64,000 nt of DNA from Flavobacterium cheongpyeongense (GTDB lineage: Bacteria > Bacteroidota > Bacteroidia > Flavobacteriales > Flavobacteriaceae). The notes under the pieces are model-generated. The model did no database searches. It had not been told where the DNA came from and saw only the letters and a list, made by a program, of their open reading frames with translations. The stretch is taken from contig NZ_QJHK01000024.1 in assembly GCF_003202435.1 (NCBI RefSeq), forward strand, positions 1 to 64,000, given 5' to 3'. Positions within the stretch are counted from its first letter, which is position 1. Every line of letters starts with the position of its first letter. The translations under genes were made by a program, and so were the position numbers. Shown here piece after piece: positions 9,417 through 18,704 of the stretch.

Positions 9417-12218
9417 CTATACAGATAGAATATATTCTGTTAAACCGATTTCGTGCTGTAGCTCCATTTTTTTGCGCAATCGATATCTTTTTATTTCAAC
9501 ACTTCGTACTGAAATATTGAACAAGGGTGCAATTTCTTTTGAAGAAAGATTTAATCGCAGGTACGCACAAAGCCGTAAATCATTTGGAGTTAGTAATGGG
9601 TGAATTAGTTTCATCCTTTTTAGGAAGTCTTTATCTGCATTATCAAAAGCTTCTTTAAAAACTTTCCAGGAATCTTCCTCGGTAATATTATCATTTATCG
9701 TTCTGATAACTGACTTGATATTTTTATTACCATCCTGTGAAGTCTTTTTCAAATCTTCTTTAATAAAAGCTAAAAGTTCATTTTTACTATTTAATGTCAT
9801 GGTCGAGACAGCCAATTCCCTATTTTTATTATCGACATCCTGCGACAATTGCTCGTTTCGGAGTTTCATTAATTGCTGTTCGTTTTCAAGTTCTTTAATC
9901 TCTAACAAAAGATTGTTCTCTTCAATTAATTTCTCTTTTTGCTTTTGATAAAAATTCCGATACCCTTTATTGATAAAATACCCAATCACAACCAGCATCA
10001 ATAAATAAATAAGATAAGCGACATTAGTTAAATACCATGGTCTTAAAACATCAAAAGTATAAGTCGCTGTATTTTGCAAAAGTGTATTGGCATATTTTGC
10101 ACGAACTTTAAATGTATATTTTCCTGCCGGTAAATTTTTAAAATTCACTGAAGATTTTGTACTCCATTCACTCCACTCTTCCTGAAAGCCTTCTAAGAGA
10201 TACTGATATTCTGAATTGATATACTTATTGTATTCCGGAACAGTATAATATAAGGTAATATTGTTTTCATTGGACTTAAAACTTCCTTCGCCATTTAAAA
10301 CAACATTTTTTAAAGCCTGGTTCTGCTTATTGATTAAAATTTCAGAAATCGAAACGGTATAGTTTTTAAAACTTACATCATCAATATTAAGTGTATAATA
10401 ACCATCTGTAGTGCCGATTAAATAAGTCGATTTTGAAATCTGGGTTATATTTTCAAAACCCAGCATCGAATTAGTTAAAGATGAAGGAATTGGGATGACA
10501 TTTTGCTTTAATTGATTACTTAACTTACTGGCAGAAAAATAATGGATATAATTTTTAGAAAATAACCAGATTTTATTCGACTGGTCAACAATTAATTTAC
10601 CCGAAGTATATTCATCCTGTTCAAAAATAGAACTTAGCAACTTATCCTTTTCAAATTGTTTTGTAGCAGGATTTAATTTGAAAATACCGTCTTTATGAGC
10701 ATAATATATAGCATTGTTAAATTTTGTCAGACTTGCATTTTTTCCTTTTTCAGGAAAAGAATAAGCATGAAATTGTTTTGCCTCTGAAAAAGAATTATCA
10801 AGTTTAAACCTAAAAATCCCTTTGTATTCATGACTTACATACACTTCTAGATTTGGAGTAATTTCAAAATAACGCGACGAATAATTAAAGCCCTGAATTT
10901 TATTTTTAAACTGCCACTGATTATTAATTTTCTCTAAAACCGAAATCCCGTAGTAATTTCCCTGAAGCACAATGTTTTTATTGCTTAGTAAAGACTCAAA
11001 CTTCCACGTTCCGGAACTCCTGAAGATATTTTTGGCTGATGCATTTTCAATAATAAAAGTTCCCGAGTCGTGACCGCAGAAAAGTGTTTTTTCATATTCA
11101 AATAAGGACCAGACCTGACCTTTTGTTCCTTTTATAAACTGAAATTCACCCTTACTGTGATAATTTTTACAAAATAATCCCTGATTTGTTCCCACATACA
11201 GCATTCCATTATGTGTAATTGAAGCATAAACAGTTCCTAAAATACCTGTATCATCTGTAAAATTATGCACCGGCGTTTGTAAATTGATGCAATTAATTCC
11301 ATTATCAAGGCCTACCCAAACATTCTGGTCTTTATCCTCAAATAAAGACAAAGCAGTATTATTGCTTAATCCCTTACTTTGTGAAATATGATAATTTAGT
11401 TTTCCTGTATCCGATAAAATAAAAATTCCGTTAGAAACGGTACCTAAAGCATAGCTCCCATCATGAAGTTTCTGGCTGCTATAAACAAAACTTGATTTGA
11501 TCTGTGAATCCACTTCTGTTGCAACAGGAGTTAAAACACTTCCAACGAGTTTATAGAATCCGTCTAGTTGTGTGTGAATCAGAAGGCTGTCATCAAGTGC
11601 AAAGATATTTACAATTATATTTTTTTTAAGAATGGAGCTATTTGAAATCAATTTTCCTTTTCCTGCTTCTAATTCAAATAATCCTTCATTCATGGTTTGG
11701 TAATAAATCGAATTTTTCGTACCAAAGGATTTTACGACACCATTTTTAGGTGCAATAATTTTGAAACTTTTTGTTTTGGTATCATAAATATAGATTCGGT
11801 TCAAAGACTGAAATAAAATCCAATGGTCATATTTTAAAATGTTCCAAAACTGTTCGTCGTCCAGAATTTTGTTTTTGATTGTATCGCTAAGCGAAAAATA
11901 TTTCAATTTCCCATTTGCTTGCCTGGTCCAGTAACCAAAATTCATATAGCAACCTGTATAAACTTTATTATCAATTACTTTTACAGATCGCATGATAGTT
12001 TCGTTTGGTGTTGGATACAATTTCCAATTGGTTCCGTTATATTCTAAAAGCCCTTCATTATTAGCAAAATAGACTATATTCTGATCATCCTGCGAAATCA
12101 TCCAGCTCTGATTTCCTGCCCCATAAACAGTTGATGGATATTTTACAATTGGAGGTAATTCCTGAGAGAACAAGGAAAAACCAATCAAAAAATACAGTAT
12201 AGAAAGTTTAGTTTTCAA
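9417..12218 (-). CDS. Membrane-spanning propeller/Y_Y_Y sensor with LuxR-type HTH
   Basis: A 933-residue one-protein sensor-regulator of the PUL. Order: signal peptide (1-18); two-component-regulator-type beta-propeller repeats (about 20-640); a Y_Y_Y immunoglobulin-like domain (about 650-720, with YQYLLEG and LPAGKYTFKVRA); one membrane helix (about 725-748); a cytoplasmic coiled coil rich in Glu and Lys (about 755-820); and a C-terminal LuxR/GerE-like HTH (about 870-925, LSSKEIAPLFNISVRSVEIK). It lacks histidine kinase and receiver domains, so it is not a classical hybrid two-component system. The start is TTG at 12218-12216, supported by the signal peptide; no ATG lies upstream in frame. 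A TAAATTTG sequence overlaps the start codon and is probably chance. Confidence 0.9.
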   Translation of the reverse strand: MKTKLSILYFLIGFSLFSQELPPIVKYPSTVYGAGNQSWMISQDDQNIVYFANNEGLLEYNGTNWKLYPTPNETIMRSVKVIDNKVYTGCYMNFGYWTRQANGKLKYFSLSDTIKNKILDDEQFWNILKYDHWILFQSLNRIYIYDTKTKSFKIIAPKNGVVKSFGTKNSIYYQTMNEGLFELEAGKGKLISNSSILKKNIIVNIFALDDSLLIHTQLDGFYKLVGSVLTPVATEVDSQIKSSFVYSSQKLHDGSYALGTVSNGIFILSDTGKLNYHISQSKGLSNNTALSLFEDKDQNVWVGLDNGINCINLQTPVHNFTDDTGILGTVYASITHNGMLYVGTNQGLFCKNYHSKGEFQFIKGTKGQVWSLFEYEKTLFCGHDSGTFIIENASAKNIFRSSGTWKFESLLSNKNIVLQGNYYGISVLEKINNQWQFKNKIQGFNYSSRYFEITPNLEVYVSHEYKGIFRFKLDNSFSEAKQFHAYSFPEKGKNASLTKFNNAIYYAHKDGIFKLNPATKQFEKDKLLSSIFEQDEYTSGKLIVDQSNKIWLFSKNYIHYFSASKLSNQLKQNVIPIPSSLTNSMLGFENITQISKSTYLIGTTDGYYTLNIDDVSFKNYTVSISEILINKQNQALKNVVLNGEGSFKSNENNITLYYTVPEYNKYINSEYQYLLEGFQEEWSEWSTKSSVNFKNLPAGKYTFKVRAKYANTLLQNTATYTFDVLRPWYLTNVAYLIYLLMLVVIGYFINKGYRNFYQKQKEKLIEENNLLLEIKELENEQQLMKLRNEQLSQDVDNKNRELAVSTMTLNSKNELLAFIKEDLKKTSQDGNKNIKSVIRTINDNITEEDSWKVFKEAFDNADKDFLKRMKLIHPLLTPNDLRLCAYLRLNLSSKEIAPLFNISVRSVEIKRYRLRKKMELQHEIGLTEYILSV

Positions 12219-12384
12219 ATTTATATGATTTAAATTGTTACAATAACAGTTCTAAAATAGCTCATTTTAAATCAAACCAGCAATTTTTTTTATAAAATAT
12301 ATCATTACTAAAAACTTGTACTCTACTAATTTTTCTGTTAGAATTTGGAACAATCTCATTAACAAAACTCAATTCAAAATTGAT

Positions 12385-12392
12385 TACTTTTG
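12385..12392 (+). promoter_or_regulatory. -7 element (TAnnTTTG) of uvrA
   Basis: TACTTTTG matches the Bacteroidota -7 consensus TAnnTTTG exactly. Transcription would start near 12398-12400. This makes a TTG codon at 12399 an unlikely start for uvrA and favours the ATG at 12411. No good TTTG -33 box is visible at the usual distance. Confidence 0.55.
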
Positions 12393-12410
12393 TAGAAATT
12401 GACTTTTTTT

Positions 12411-15209
12411 ATGCAAATCGATCTTTCTACACTCGACCCAAAACATACTATTATCATTAAAGGAGCACAGGTACATAATTTAAAAAATGTAGATGTTGCT
12501 ATTCCGCGAAACAAACTTGTAGTCATTACAGGGCTATCAGGATCAGGAAAGTCAAGTTTGGCATTTGACACTTTATATGCCGAAGGGCAGCGTCGTTATG
12601 TTGAAAGTTTATCCTCGTACGCACGTCAATTCTTAGGGCGTTTAGACAAACCAAAAGTTGAGTACATTAAAGGAATTGCTCCTGCTATTGCTATTGAGCA
12701 AAAAGTAAACACAACAAACGCTCGCTCAACTGTTGGAACTTCAACTGAAATTTACGATTACATCAAACTTTTGTTTGCCAGAATTGGCCGTACTTATTCC
12801 CCTATTTCTGGCAAGGAAGTCAAAAAAAATACCGTAACAGATGTAATTTCAGATGTAAAAACATTAGCAACTGACAGCAAGTGGCTTTTATCATCCCCTA
12901 TACATTTGGAAGAAGGAAGACAGCTTGAAGATAAACTTAAGATTCTTTTGCAGCAGGGATTTGCCCGTATTTTGGCTGATAACGAAATGATTCGTCTGGA
13001 TGAATTTACCCCTACAGATGTCCATAAATTAGACAATAAAGACATTTTACTGGTCATTGACCGAATTGTCGTTAAAGAGGAAGAGGAATTCTATAATCGC
13101 CTTGCAGATGCAGTGCAAACTGCTTTTTTTGAAGGAAAGGGTATTTGTTACCTTCAGGAGTTAGGCAAAGATAAAAGATTCACTTATTCTAATAATTTTG
13201 AATTAGACGGAATTACTTTTTTAGAACCCAATGTCCATTTATTTAGTTTCAATAACCCTTACGGTGCCTGTCCGGTATGCGAAGGCTACGGAAACATTAT
13301 TGGTATTGACGCTGATTTAGTCATCCCAAATACTTCACTATCTGTCTATGAAAGTGCAATCTATCCCTGGAGAGGTGAAAGCATGAGCTGGTATAAAGAC
13401 GAATTGGTAAAACATGCTTATAAATTTGATTTTCCAATTCACAAACCCTATTTCGAACTCACAGAAGATCAGAAAGATTTAATTTGGAAAGGAAATCAGT
13501 ATTTTCAGGGATTAAATGATTTCTTTAAAGAACTTGAAGAAAAAAATTACAAAATACAAAATCGGGTAATGTTATCCCGGTACCGTGGAAAAACAAAATG
13601 TCACGCTTGTCGCGGAAAACGCCTGCGTGAAGAAGCTTCGTATGTAAAAATAAACGGCAAAACAGTTTCTGATTTAGTTGATTTGCCCATTAAACATTTA
13701 GTTACTTTTTTCAAAAATATCGATTTAAATGTTTATGAACAGCAGATTGCCAAACGACTGATGGTTGAAATTAATAACCGTCTCTCGTTTTTGACAGAAG
13801 TAGGTTTGGACTACCTAACCTTAAACAGAAACTCAGCCACACTTTCCGGAGGTGAATCCCAAAGAATTAATCTTGCCACTTCACTAGGAAGCAGTTTAGT
13901 AGGATCGATGTATATTCTCGATGAGCCAAGTATTGGTCTGCATCCCAAAGATTCTGAACGATTGATAAAAGTTTTACTTTCACTTCGTGATTTAGGCAAT
14001 ACGGTTATTGTAGTCGAACACGATGAAGATATTATGAAAGCCGCTGATATGATTATTGATATTGGCCCTGAAGCAGGAACTTTTGGGGGAAATCTGGTTG
14101 CGCAGGGAACTTATGATGAAATTCTAAAATCTGACTCTTTAACTGCTAAATATTTAAATGGTGATTTAGAGATTTCGGTTCCAAAAAAGAGACGAAAATT
14201 TAAAAATCACATTGCTATCATAGGTGCACGGGAAAACAATTTAAAAAACATAAATGTTACTTTTCCATTGGATGTTTTAACGGTGATCACCGGTGTTTCA
14301 GGAAGTGGAAAAAGTACATTAATAAAAAAGATATTATTTCCGGCTATGCAGAAAAAGCTGGAAAGCGCTGCAGAAAAAGCGGGTCAGTTTAGTGACATAA
14401 CGGGTTCCTTTTCACAAATAAAACACATTGAATATGTTGACCAGAACCCTATTGGAAGAAGTTCGAGATCCAATCCTGTTACCTACATTAAAGCCTATGA
14501 TGATATCCGTGATTTGTATGCCAAAGAAAAACTTTCTAAAATAAGAGGTTATCAGGCAAAACATTTCTCTTTTAATGTGGATGGTGGGCGATGTGAAACC
14601 TGTAAAGGAGAAGGAGCTATAAATGTCGAAATGGTTTTTATGGCCGATGTTTCTTTACCATGTGAAACCTGTGGAGGAAAACGATTCAAAAAAGAAATTC
14701 TGGAAGTTAATTTCGACGAGAAAAACATCAACGATATTCTGACAATGACCATTGATGATGCTATTTCTTTTTTTGAAAAAAACAAACAAACAAAAATTAC
14801 TCAAAAACTGCAACCGCTTCAGGATGTTGGATTAGGATATGTACAGTTGGGACAATCTTCTTCTACATTATCGGGTGGAGAAGCACAACGTATTAAACTG
14901 GCATCTTTTTTAGTAAAAGGTGCTACAAAAGACAAAGCTTTGTTTGTTTTTGACGAACCTACAACAGGATTACATTTTCATGACATCAAGAAATTACTGG
15001 CATCATTTGATGCCCTGATCGAAAAAGGACATTCGATCATTGTGATTGAGCATAATCTGGATCTTATAAAATGTGCCGACTGGATTATTGATTTAGGGCC
15101 TGAAGGAGGTGAAAATGGCGGTCATTTATTGGCATCAGGAACTCCGGAAGAAATTATCAAAGTAAAAGAATCCGTAACAGGTATTTATTTAAAGGACAAA
15201 CTAAAATAA
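12411..15209 (+). CDS. uvrA: UvrABC excinuclease subunit A
   Basis: The damage-recognition ATPase of nucleotide excision repair; 932 residues from the ATG, close to the usual 940. Two ABC ATPase halves are complete: Walker A GLSGSGKS near the N-terminus with the UvrA phrase VESLSSYARQFLGRLDKPKV, and GVSGSGKS in the second half; signatures LSGGESQRINLA and LSGGEAQRIKLA; Walker B ILDEPSIGLH and VFDEPTTGLH. Zinc-binding Cys sets are present (CPVC with CHAC in the first half, CETC twice in the second). An upstream in-frame TTG (12399) is less likely, because it sits where transcription should begin. The gene stands alone, divergent from the PUL regulator. Confidence 0.97.
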   Translation: MQIDLSTLDPKHTIIIKGAQVHNLKNVDVAIPRNKLVVITGLSGSGKSSLAFDTLYAEGQRRYVESLSSYARQFLGRLDKPKVEYIKGIAPAIAIEQKVNTTNARSTVGTSTEIYDYIKLLFARIGRTYSPISGKEVKKNTVTDVISDVKTLATDSKWLLSSPIHLEEGRQLEDKLKILLQQGFARILADNEMIRLDEFTPTDVHKLDNKDILLVIDRIVVKEEEEFYNRLADAVQTAFFEGKGICYLQELGKDKRFTYSNNFELDGITFLEPNVHLFSFNNPYGACPVCEGYGNIIGIDADLVIPNTSLSVYESAIYPWRGESMSWYKDELVKHAYKFDFPIHKPYFELTEDQKDLIWKGNQYFQGLNDFFKELEEKNYKIQNRVMLSRYRGKTKCHACRGKRLREEASYVKINGKTVSDLVDLPIKHLVTFFKNIDLNVYEQQIAKRLMVEINNRLSFLTEVGLDYLTLNRNSATLSGGESQRINLATSLGSSLVGSMYILDEPSIGLHPKDSERLIKVLLSLRDLGNTVIVVEHDEDIMKAADMIIDIGPEAGTFGGNLVAQGTYDEILKSDSLTAKYLNGDLEISVPKKRRKFKNHIAIIGARENNLKNINVTFPLDVLTVITGVSGSGKSTLIKKILFPAMQKKLESAAEKAGQFSDITGSFSQIKHIEYVDQNPIGRSSRSNPVTYIKAYDDIRDLYAKEKLSKIRGYQAKHFSFNVDGGRCETCKGEGAINVEMVFMADVSLPCETCGGKRFKKEILEVNFDEKNINDILTMTIDDAISFFEKNKQTKITQKLQPLQDVGLGYVQLGQSSSTLSGGEAQRIKLASFLVKGATKDKALFVFDEPTTGLHFHDIKKLLASFDALIEKGHSIIVIEHNLDLIKCADWIIDLGPEGGENGGHLLASGTPEEIIKVKESVTGIYLKDKLK

Positions 15210-15216
15210 ACAAATC

Positions 15217-15277
15217 AGCCACGAATTACTTCTTTTCATATGATAAATAAAGAAATAACTCGTGGCTATTTTTTTTT
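15217..15277 (+). terminator. Terminator of uvrA built on an AGCCACGA/TCGTGGCT inverted repeat
   Basis: AGCCACGA at 15217-15224 pairs with TCGTGGCT at 15260-15267; nine T follow from 15269. The 35-base loop is unusually long for a terminator. The same GCCACGA arm occurs in a larger inverted repeat at 36261-36469, so this may be a repeat element serving as terminator. It also lies at the end of the convergent gene to its right. Confidence 0.65.
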
Positions 15278-15292
15278 AAAATTATTTAATTG

Positions 15293-15592
15293 CTATGCAA
15301 CTAAACATCTTTCTTCAAAAGGAACACCATCTTCATCTATAGCAACTAAAATCTTTTTTTGTTTAGAAGCTTCTATTGTAAGATACAACCAAGCAACAGA
15401 CCATAAACCTAATGTTAAACAAAAAATTATAAAATTGAATCCATGATCTACAGCTTTCCCTCCTTTTGAAAGTACAGCAAAAAGCATTTTGTCATTTCGC
15501 TCTTCAAGTACAAATCCGTTATGAACTTTTTTTGAAATCATATTAGAAAATACCTGCAAACTTTCTTCCCGGCTGAATTGATTGTTTTTCAT
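15293..15592 (-). CDS. Small membrane protein of unknown function
   Basis: A 99-residue protein that I do not recognise. The first 55 residues are polar and charged, without a signal peptide; a single hydrophobic helix follows at about 55-77 (FIIFCLTLGLWSVAWLYLTI), then a short tail (KKILVAIDEDG) ending in EERCLVA. It would be a bitopic inner-membrane protein. It stands alone, convergent with uvrA, and shares the intergenic hairpin with it. The ATG start at 15592 is followed by a plausible MKNNQFSREE N-terminus. The 241 bases upstream, up to the flippase gene, show no other gene. Confidence 0.65.
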   Translation of the reverse strand: MKNNQFSREESLQVFSNMISKKVHNGFVLEERNDKMLFAVLSKGGKAVDHGFNFIIFCLTLGLWSVAWLYLTIEASKQKKILVAIDEDGVPFEERCLVA

Positions 15593-15833
15593 AATAATTA
15601 GCTAAAAATTTTACTTAAATTCTTTAACATTAATTTTAACAAAAATACATGAACCTAATGCCTTTAACAATACCCACTTTTAGTGATTTATCACAGATTT
15701 TTCAATACAAAAGAAGATTTGTTATTAATATGAGAACATAAAGTTAGTTTTTATATTATAAAATACAAAATAAACAAATGTTAATTCCAACACAACAACT
15801 ACTTAATCAACACATTGCAGTTGTAAATTAACA

Positions 15834-17303
15834 TTACATTCTAAATCTTAACTTACCTAAAAAACCATCAATAACTTTATTTATATCAGGCGAAATATTG
15901 AATTTATAATTGAGGTAAAGATATAAAATCGTTACAAGAGTTGATTTTAATGCGATTCCAACTAAGGGATAGACCTGAAATTCCCAAAAATAAAAAACGA
16001 AAAACAAGGCCGTTGTAACTCCCAAAGAATATAAATTCTGTTTTGTAAAAGGATACAAATGAAGTTTCTTAACCACAAAAAGCAATTTAGCCAAACTATA
16101 AAACGTAATAGATAACAAAGTAGCAAATGCCGATCCCATAATACCATAAAGAGGTATGAAAATAACATTTAAAATAAACGTCAGCCCTACTAGCCCTAAA
16201 CCCAGAAATAAGACGGTTTTGTAATACTTAGTATTAAAAATTATAGCATTATTATTTCCTAAAATCAAATCAAAATACTTTGACAAACCAATCATAAAAA
16301 CAACCGGAACTCCTCCCCTATATTCTTTAGGAACGATTTCATATAATTGATTAATATTTACAAAAATGCATAACATCACAAAGCCGCCAACAATTTGCAG
16401 GTTAATAGACGTTTTTTTATACAAATCGTTTAGTTCGTCATGTTTGTTTTCATGCATTAATTTGGCCGTAATCGGGTACACAATCTGGTGCATCGCACGG
16501 CTGGGAACAGAAATAACCAAGGCAATATAAGTAGCAACTGAATAGTAAGCAATATTCTCAATTTCCATATATTGGTTCAGCATTATTTTATCCCCATCTA
16601 AAAGTAAATTAGCAACACTTCCTGAAAGAATGATATAAAAAGTATATTCCATTACACTCTTTACGTTTTCAGGTATTGTGATTTGAAAATTAGGCCTTTT
16701 GATATAAAAAGCATAAAACATGGTAACTAAAAACGCAACTAAATAAATCCCTGCGGTTAGATAAACAAACTCAACCAGCGTAATCCAATGAAAATACAAA
16801 CCGATCAAGGCAACAGAGGAAAACAACCTTAACCCTACTTCTTTTATGAAATTTCCAAAAACCGAATGCATGTGTACTCTTGCCCAGGCATAAAAAATCT
16901 CAAAATAAGCCATACATATTCCGGTAAACGGAATTAGAAGCATAAATTCTTTTACAACCGGATTCTTCTTTGACACAAAGACAGTAATATCATCAAAGAA
17001 AAAGAGTCCGATTATTCCCAAAGGAAAACACATTAATACAGGAAACAATGCCGTAAATGACAAAAATTGTTCTCTTTCTTCTTCTGTTTTATATTGAGAA
17101 TAAAATTTGACTAACGTATTCTGCATTCCAATAGCGAACAGAGGCATGATGACATTGGCCGCAGATAAAATATAATTTGTTAATGCATAATAGGTAGCCC
17201 CTAAAAAAACGGGATATAAATAAAGTGTATTTATGGCTCCAATACCGAAACCTATGTAAGTAATAATAGTATTTTTAAAAGACTGGTTTAAAACAATACC
17301 CAT
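15834..17303 (-). CDS. Polysaccharide flippase (Wzx/MATE-like, MviN/MOP superfamily)
   Basis: A 489-residue integral membrane protein with about 12-14 hydrophobic helices and few charged loops, in the pattern of lipid-linked oligosaccharide flippases of the MOP superfamily. It starts MGIVLNQSFKNTIITYIGFGIGAINTLYL (29 residues, quoted in part: the opening QSFKNTIITYIGFG is typical of Bacteroidota oligosaccharide flippases). It would move an undecaprenyl-linked glycan to the periplasmic face. It is the last gene of a run of DUF4834, YfhO-type protein and GT4, 31 bases after the GT4 stop; the context supports O-antigen or exopolysaccharide assembly. The substrate is unknown. Confidence 0.85.
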   Translation of the reverse strand: MGIVLNQSFKNTIITYIGFGIGAINTLYLYPVFLGATYYALTNYILSAANVIMPLFAIGMQNTLVKFYSQYKTEEEREQFLSFTALFPVLMCFPLGIIGLFFFDDITVFVSKKNPVVKEFMLLIPFTGICMAYFEIFYAWARVHMHSVFGNFIKEVGLRLFSSVALIGLYFHWITLVEFVYLTAGIYLVAFLVTMFYAFYIKRPNFQITIPENVKSVMEYTFYIILSGSVANLLLDGDKIMLNQYMEIENIAYYSVATYIALVISVPSRAMHQIVYPITAKLMHENKHDELNDLYKKTSINLQIVGGFVMLCIFVNINQLYEIVPKEYRGGVPVVFMIGLSKYFDLILGNNNAIIFNTKYYKTVLFLGLGLVGLTFILNVIFIPLYGIMGSAFATLLSITFYSLAKLLFVVKKLHLYPFTKQNLYSLGVTTALFFVFYFWEFQVYPLVGIALKSTLVTILYLYLNYKFNISPDINKVIDGFLGKLRFRM

Positions 17304-17334
17304 GTTTGGATTTATGAATTTAGATTTCTGTACG

Positions 17335-18624
17335 TTATGATTGCTTAATCAATTGCACCAATTGTTTGGTAAGACTTTTTCTTGAAAATTGTTGTAAACC
17401 AACACCATTAGCTTGTAATTTCCCTTCTAAGAATTGATTATAAAAGCCCAAAATTACACTTTTTAGCTTCGCTTTTTCAGAATAATCAAAAAATACTCCT
17501 GTATTGGTTTCTTTTATAATGTCAGCAAAATCAGAACCTTGTGGACCAATAGCGATTATAGGCCTTTCTGATACCATATATTCAAATAATTTGCCTGGAA
17601 TAATACTTTTGGTTTCTTCAGAATTAATTTCAATTAAAAGTAAAACCTGTGATTTTTTTTGATGAGCAATTGCTTCATGATGCGAAACATATCCAAGAAG
17701 ATTCAGATAAGCATTCAGATTAAATTCTCTAATAGAATCGAGTACTTCCTGACTTACTGCTCCAATTAATTTAATTTCTAAATGCAGTCTAAAATCAGGA
17801 ATTTCATTTAGTAATTCTACAAGACACTCCCATAAAAATTTTGGATTTCGGTCAGATAAAAAGGAACCAATATGAGCCAGGGTAAATTTAGCATCCAAAA
17901 CCTGATTCCCTACACTTTCAATATCATAACCGTTTGTAATAACCGAAATAGGTTTATCAGTTATGGCCTGAAATTCTGTCTTAGTCGTTTTACTGGTTAC
18001 AATAATCCTATCTGCTGCATTAAGAACTTTATGTTCTAATTTTTTGTGCTTTTTAGATGCATAACCCGACAAACGTAATGCTTTATGATAGCCAATAGTA
18101 GTCCAGGGATCACGAAAATCAGCAAACCATTTTACCTTCAATTTATCTTTTAGTTCTAAACCTATTAAATGCAAACTATGCGGTGGTCCAGATGTTACAA
18201 TAATATCAATGTTATTTTCTTTAATATACTTTTCAAGAAAAGAAACAGAAGGTTTTACCCAAAAAACCCGGGCATCCGGAATAAAAAGATTTCCTCTGAT
18301 CCAAAGAAAAGTCTTATCCAAAAAAGTTTGTTTTTTTTGATGTGGAACAATTCCAGAACTGATTTTCTTAGTTTTATTTTTTGAAAAAACAGAGGCCAGT
18401 TGATAAGGCTCCCAAATTTTATTTTTAAGAACAATTACTTTATCAGAAATATCCCTCACCAAGCCTTCGTCAACAATAGGATAAGTAGGGTTTTCGGGAA
18501 CGTAAACAATCGGCTGAATATCAAATTCAGGCAAATACTTTACAAATTTCAACCAGCGCTGTACACCGGGACCTCCGGCTGGTGGAAAATAATAGGTAAT
18601 AATCAAGAGTTTTTTTTGTTCCAA
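17335..18624 (-). CDS. Glycosyltransferase family 4 (GT-B fold)
   Basis: A 429-residue cytoplasmic or membrane-associated glycosyltransferase. The N-terminal Rossmann half begins with YYFPPAGGPGVQRW, the glycine-rich opening typical of GT4 enzymes that build surface polysaccharides, and contains SGPPHSLHLIG and ADFRDPW. The second half has ITNGYD, LAHIGSF and the nucleotide-sugar-binding stretch IPGKLFEYMVSERPIIAIG with its acidic residue. The start is TTG at 18624-18622; no ATG lies nearby in frame. It sits between the YfhO-type gene (80 bases upstream) and the flippase. Sugar donor and acceptor cannot be told from the sequence. Confidence 0.88.
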   Translation of the reverse strand: MEQKKLLIITYYFPPAGGPGVQRWLKFVKYLPEFDIQPIVYVPENPTYPIVDEGLVRDISDKVIVLKNKIWEPYQLASVFSKNKTKKISSGIVPHQKKQTFLDKTFLWIRGNLFIPDARVFWVKPSVSFLEKYIKENNIDIIVTSGPPHSLHLIGLELKDKLKVKWFADFRDPWTTIGYHKALRLSGYASKKHKKLEHKVLNAADRIIVTSKTTKTEFQAITDKPISVITNGYDIESVGNQVLDAKFTLAHIGSFLSDRNPKFLWECLVELLNEIPDFRLHLEIKLIGAVSQEVLDSIREFNLNAYLNLLGYVSHHEAIAHQKKSQVLLLIEINSEETKSIIPGKLFEYMVSERPIIAIGPQGSDFADIIKETNTGVFFDYSEKAKLKSVILGFYNQFLEGKLQANGVGLQQFSRKSLTKQLVQLIKQS

Positions 18625-18704
18625 GGAAAAATTGATTTGATTTAAATTTATTGATATAAATCTTTACCGAAAATATACAAATGATTTAGTTTATAAATTT
18701 ACTT

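Noticed and set aside
12399..12410. TTG start that would add four residues to UvrA
   Set aside because: It lies where transcription should start from the TACTTTTG box, while the ATG at 12411 gives a normal N-terminus.
18169..18384. Plus-strand open frame inside the GT4 gene
   Set aside because: It lies fully within a well supported gene on the other strand and has no credible composition.
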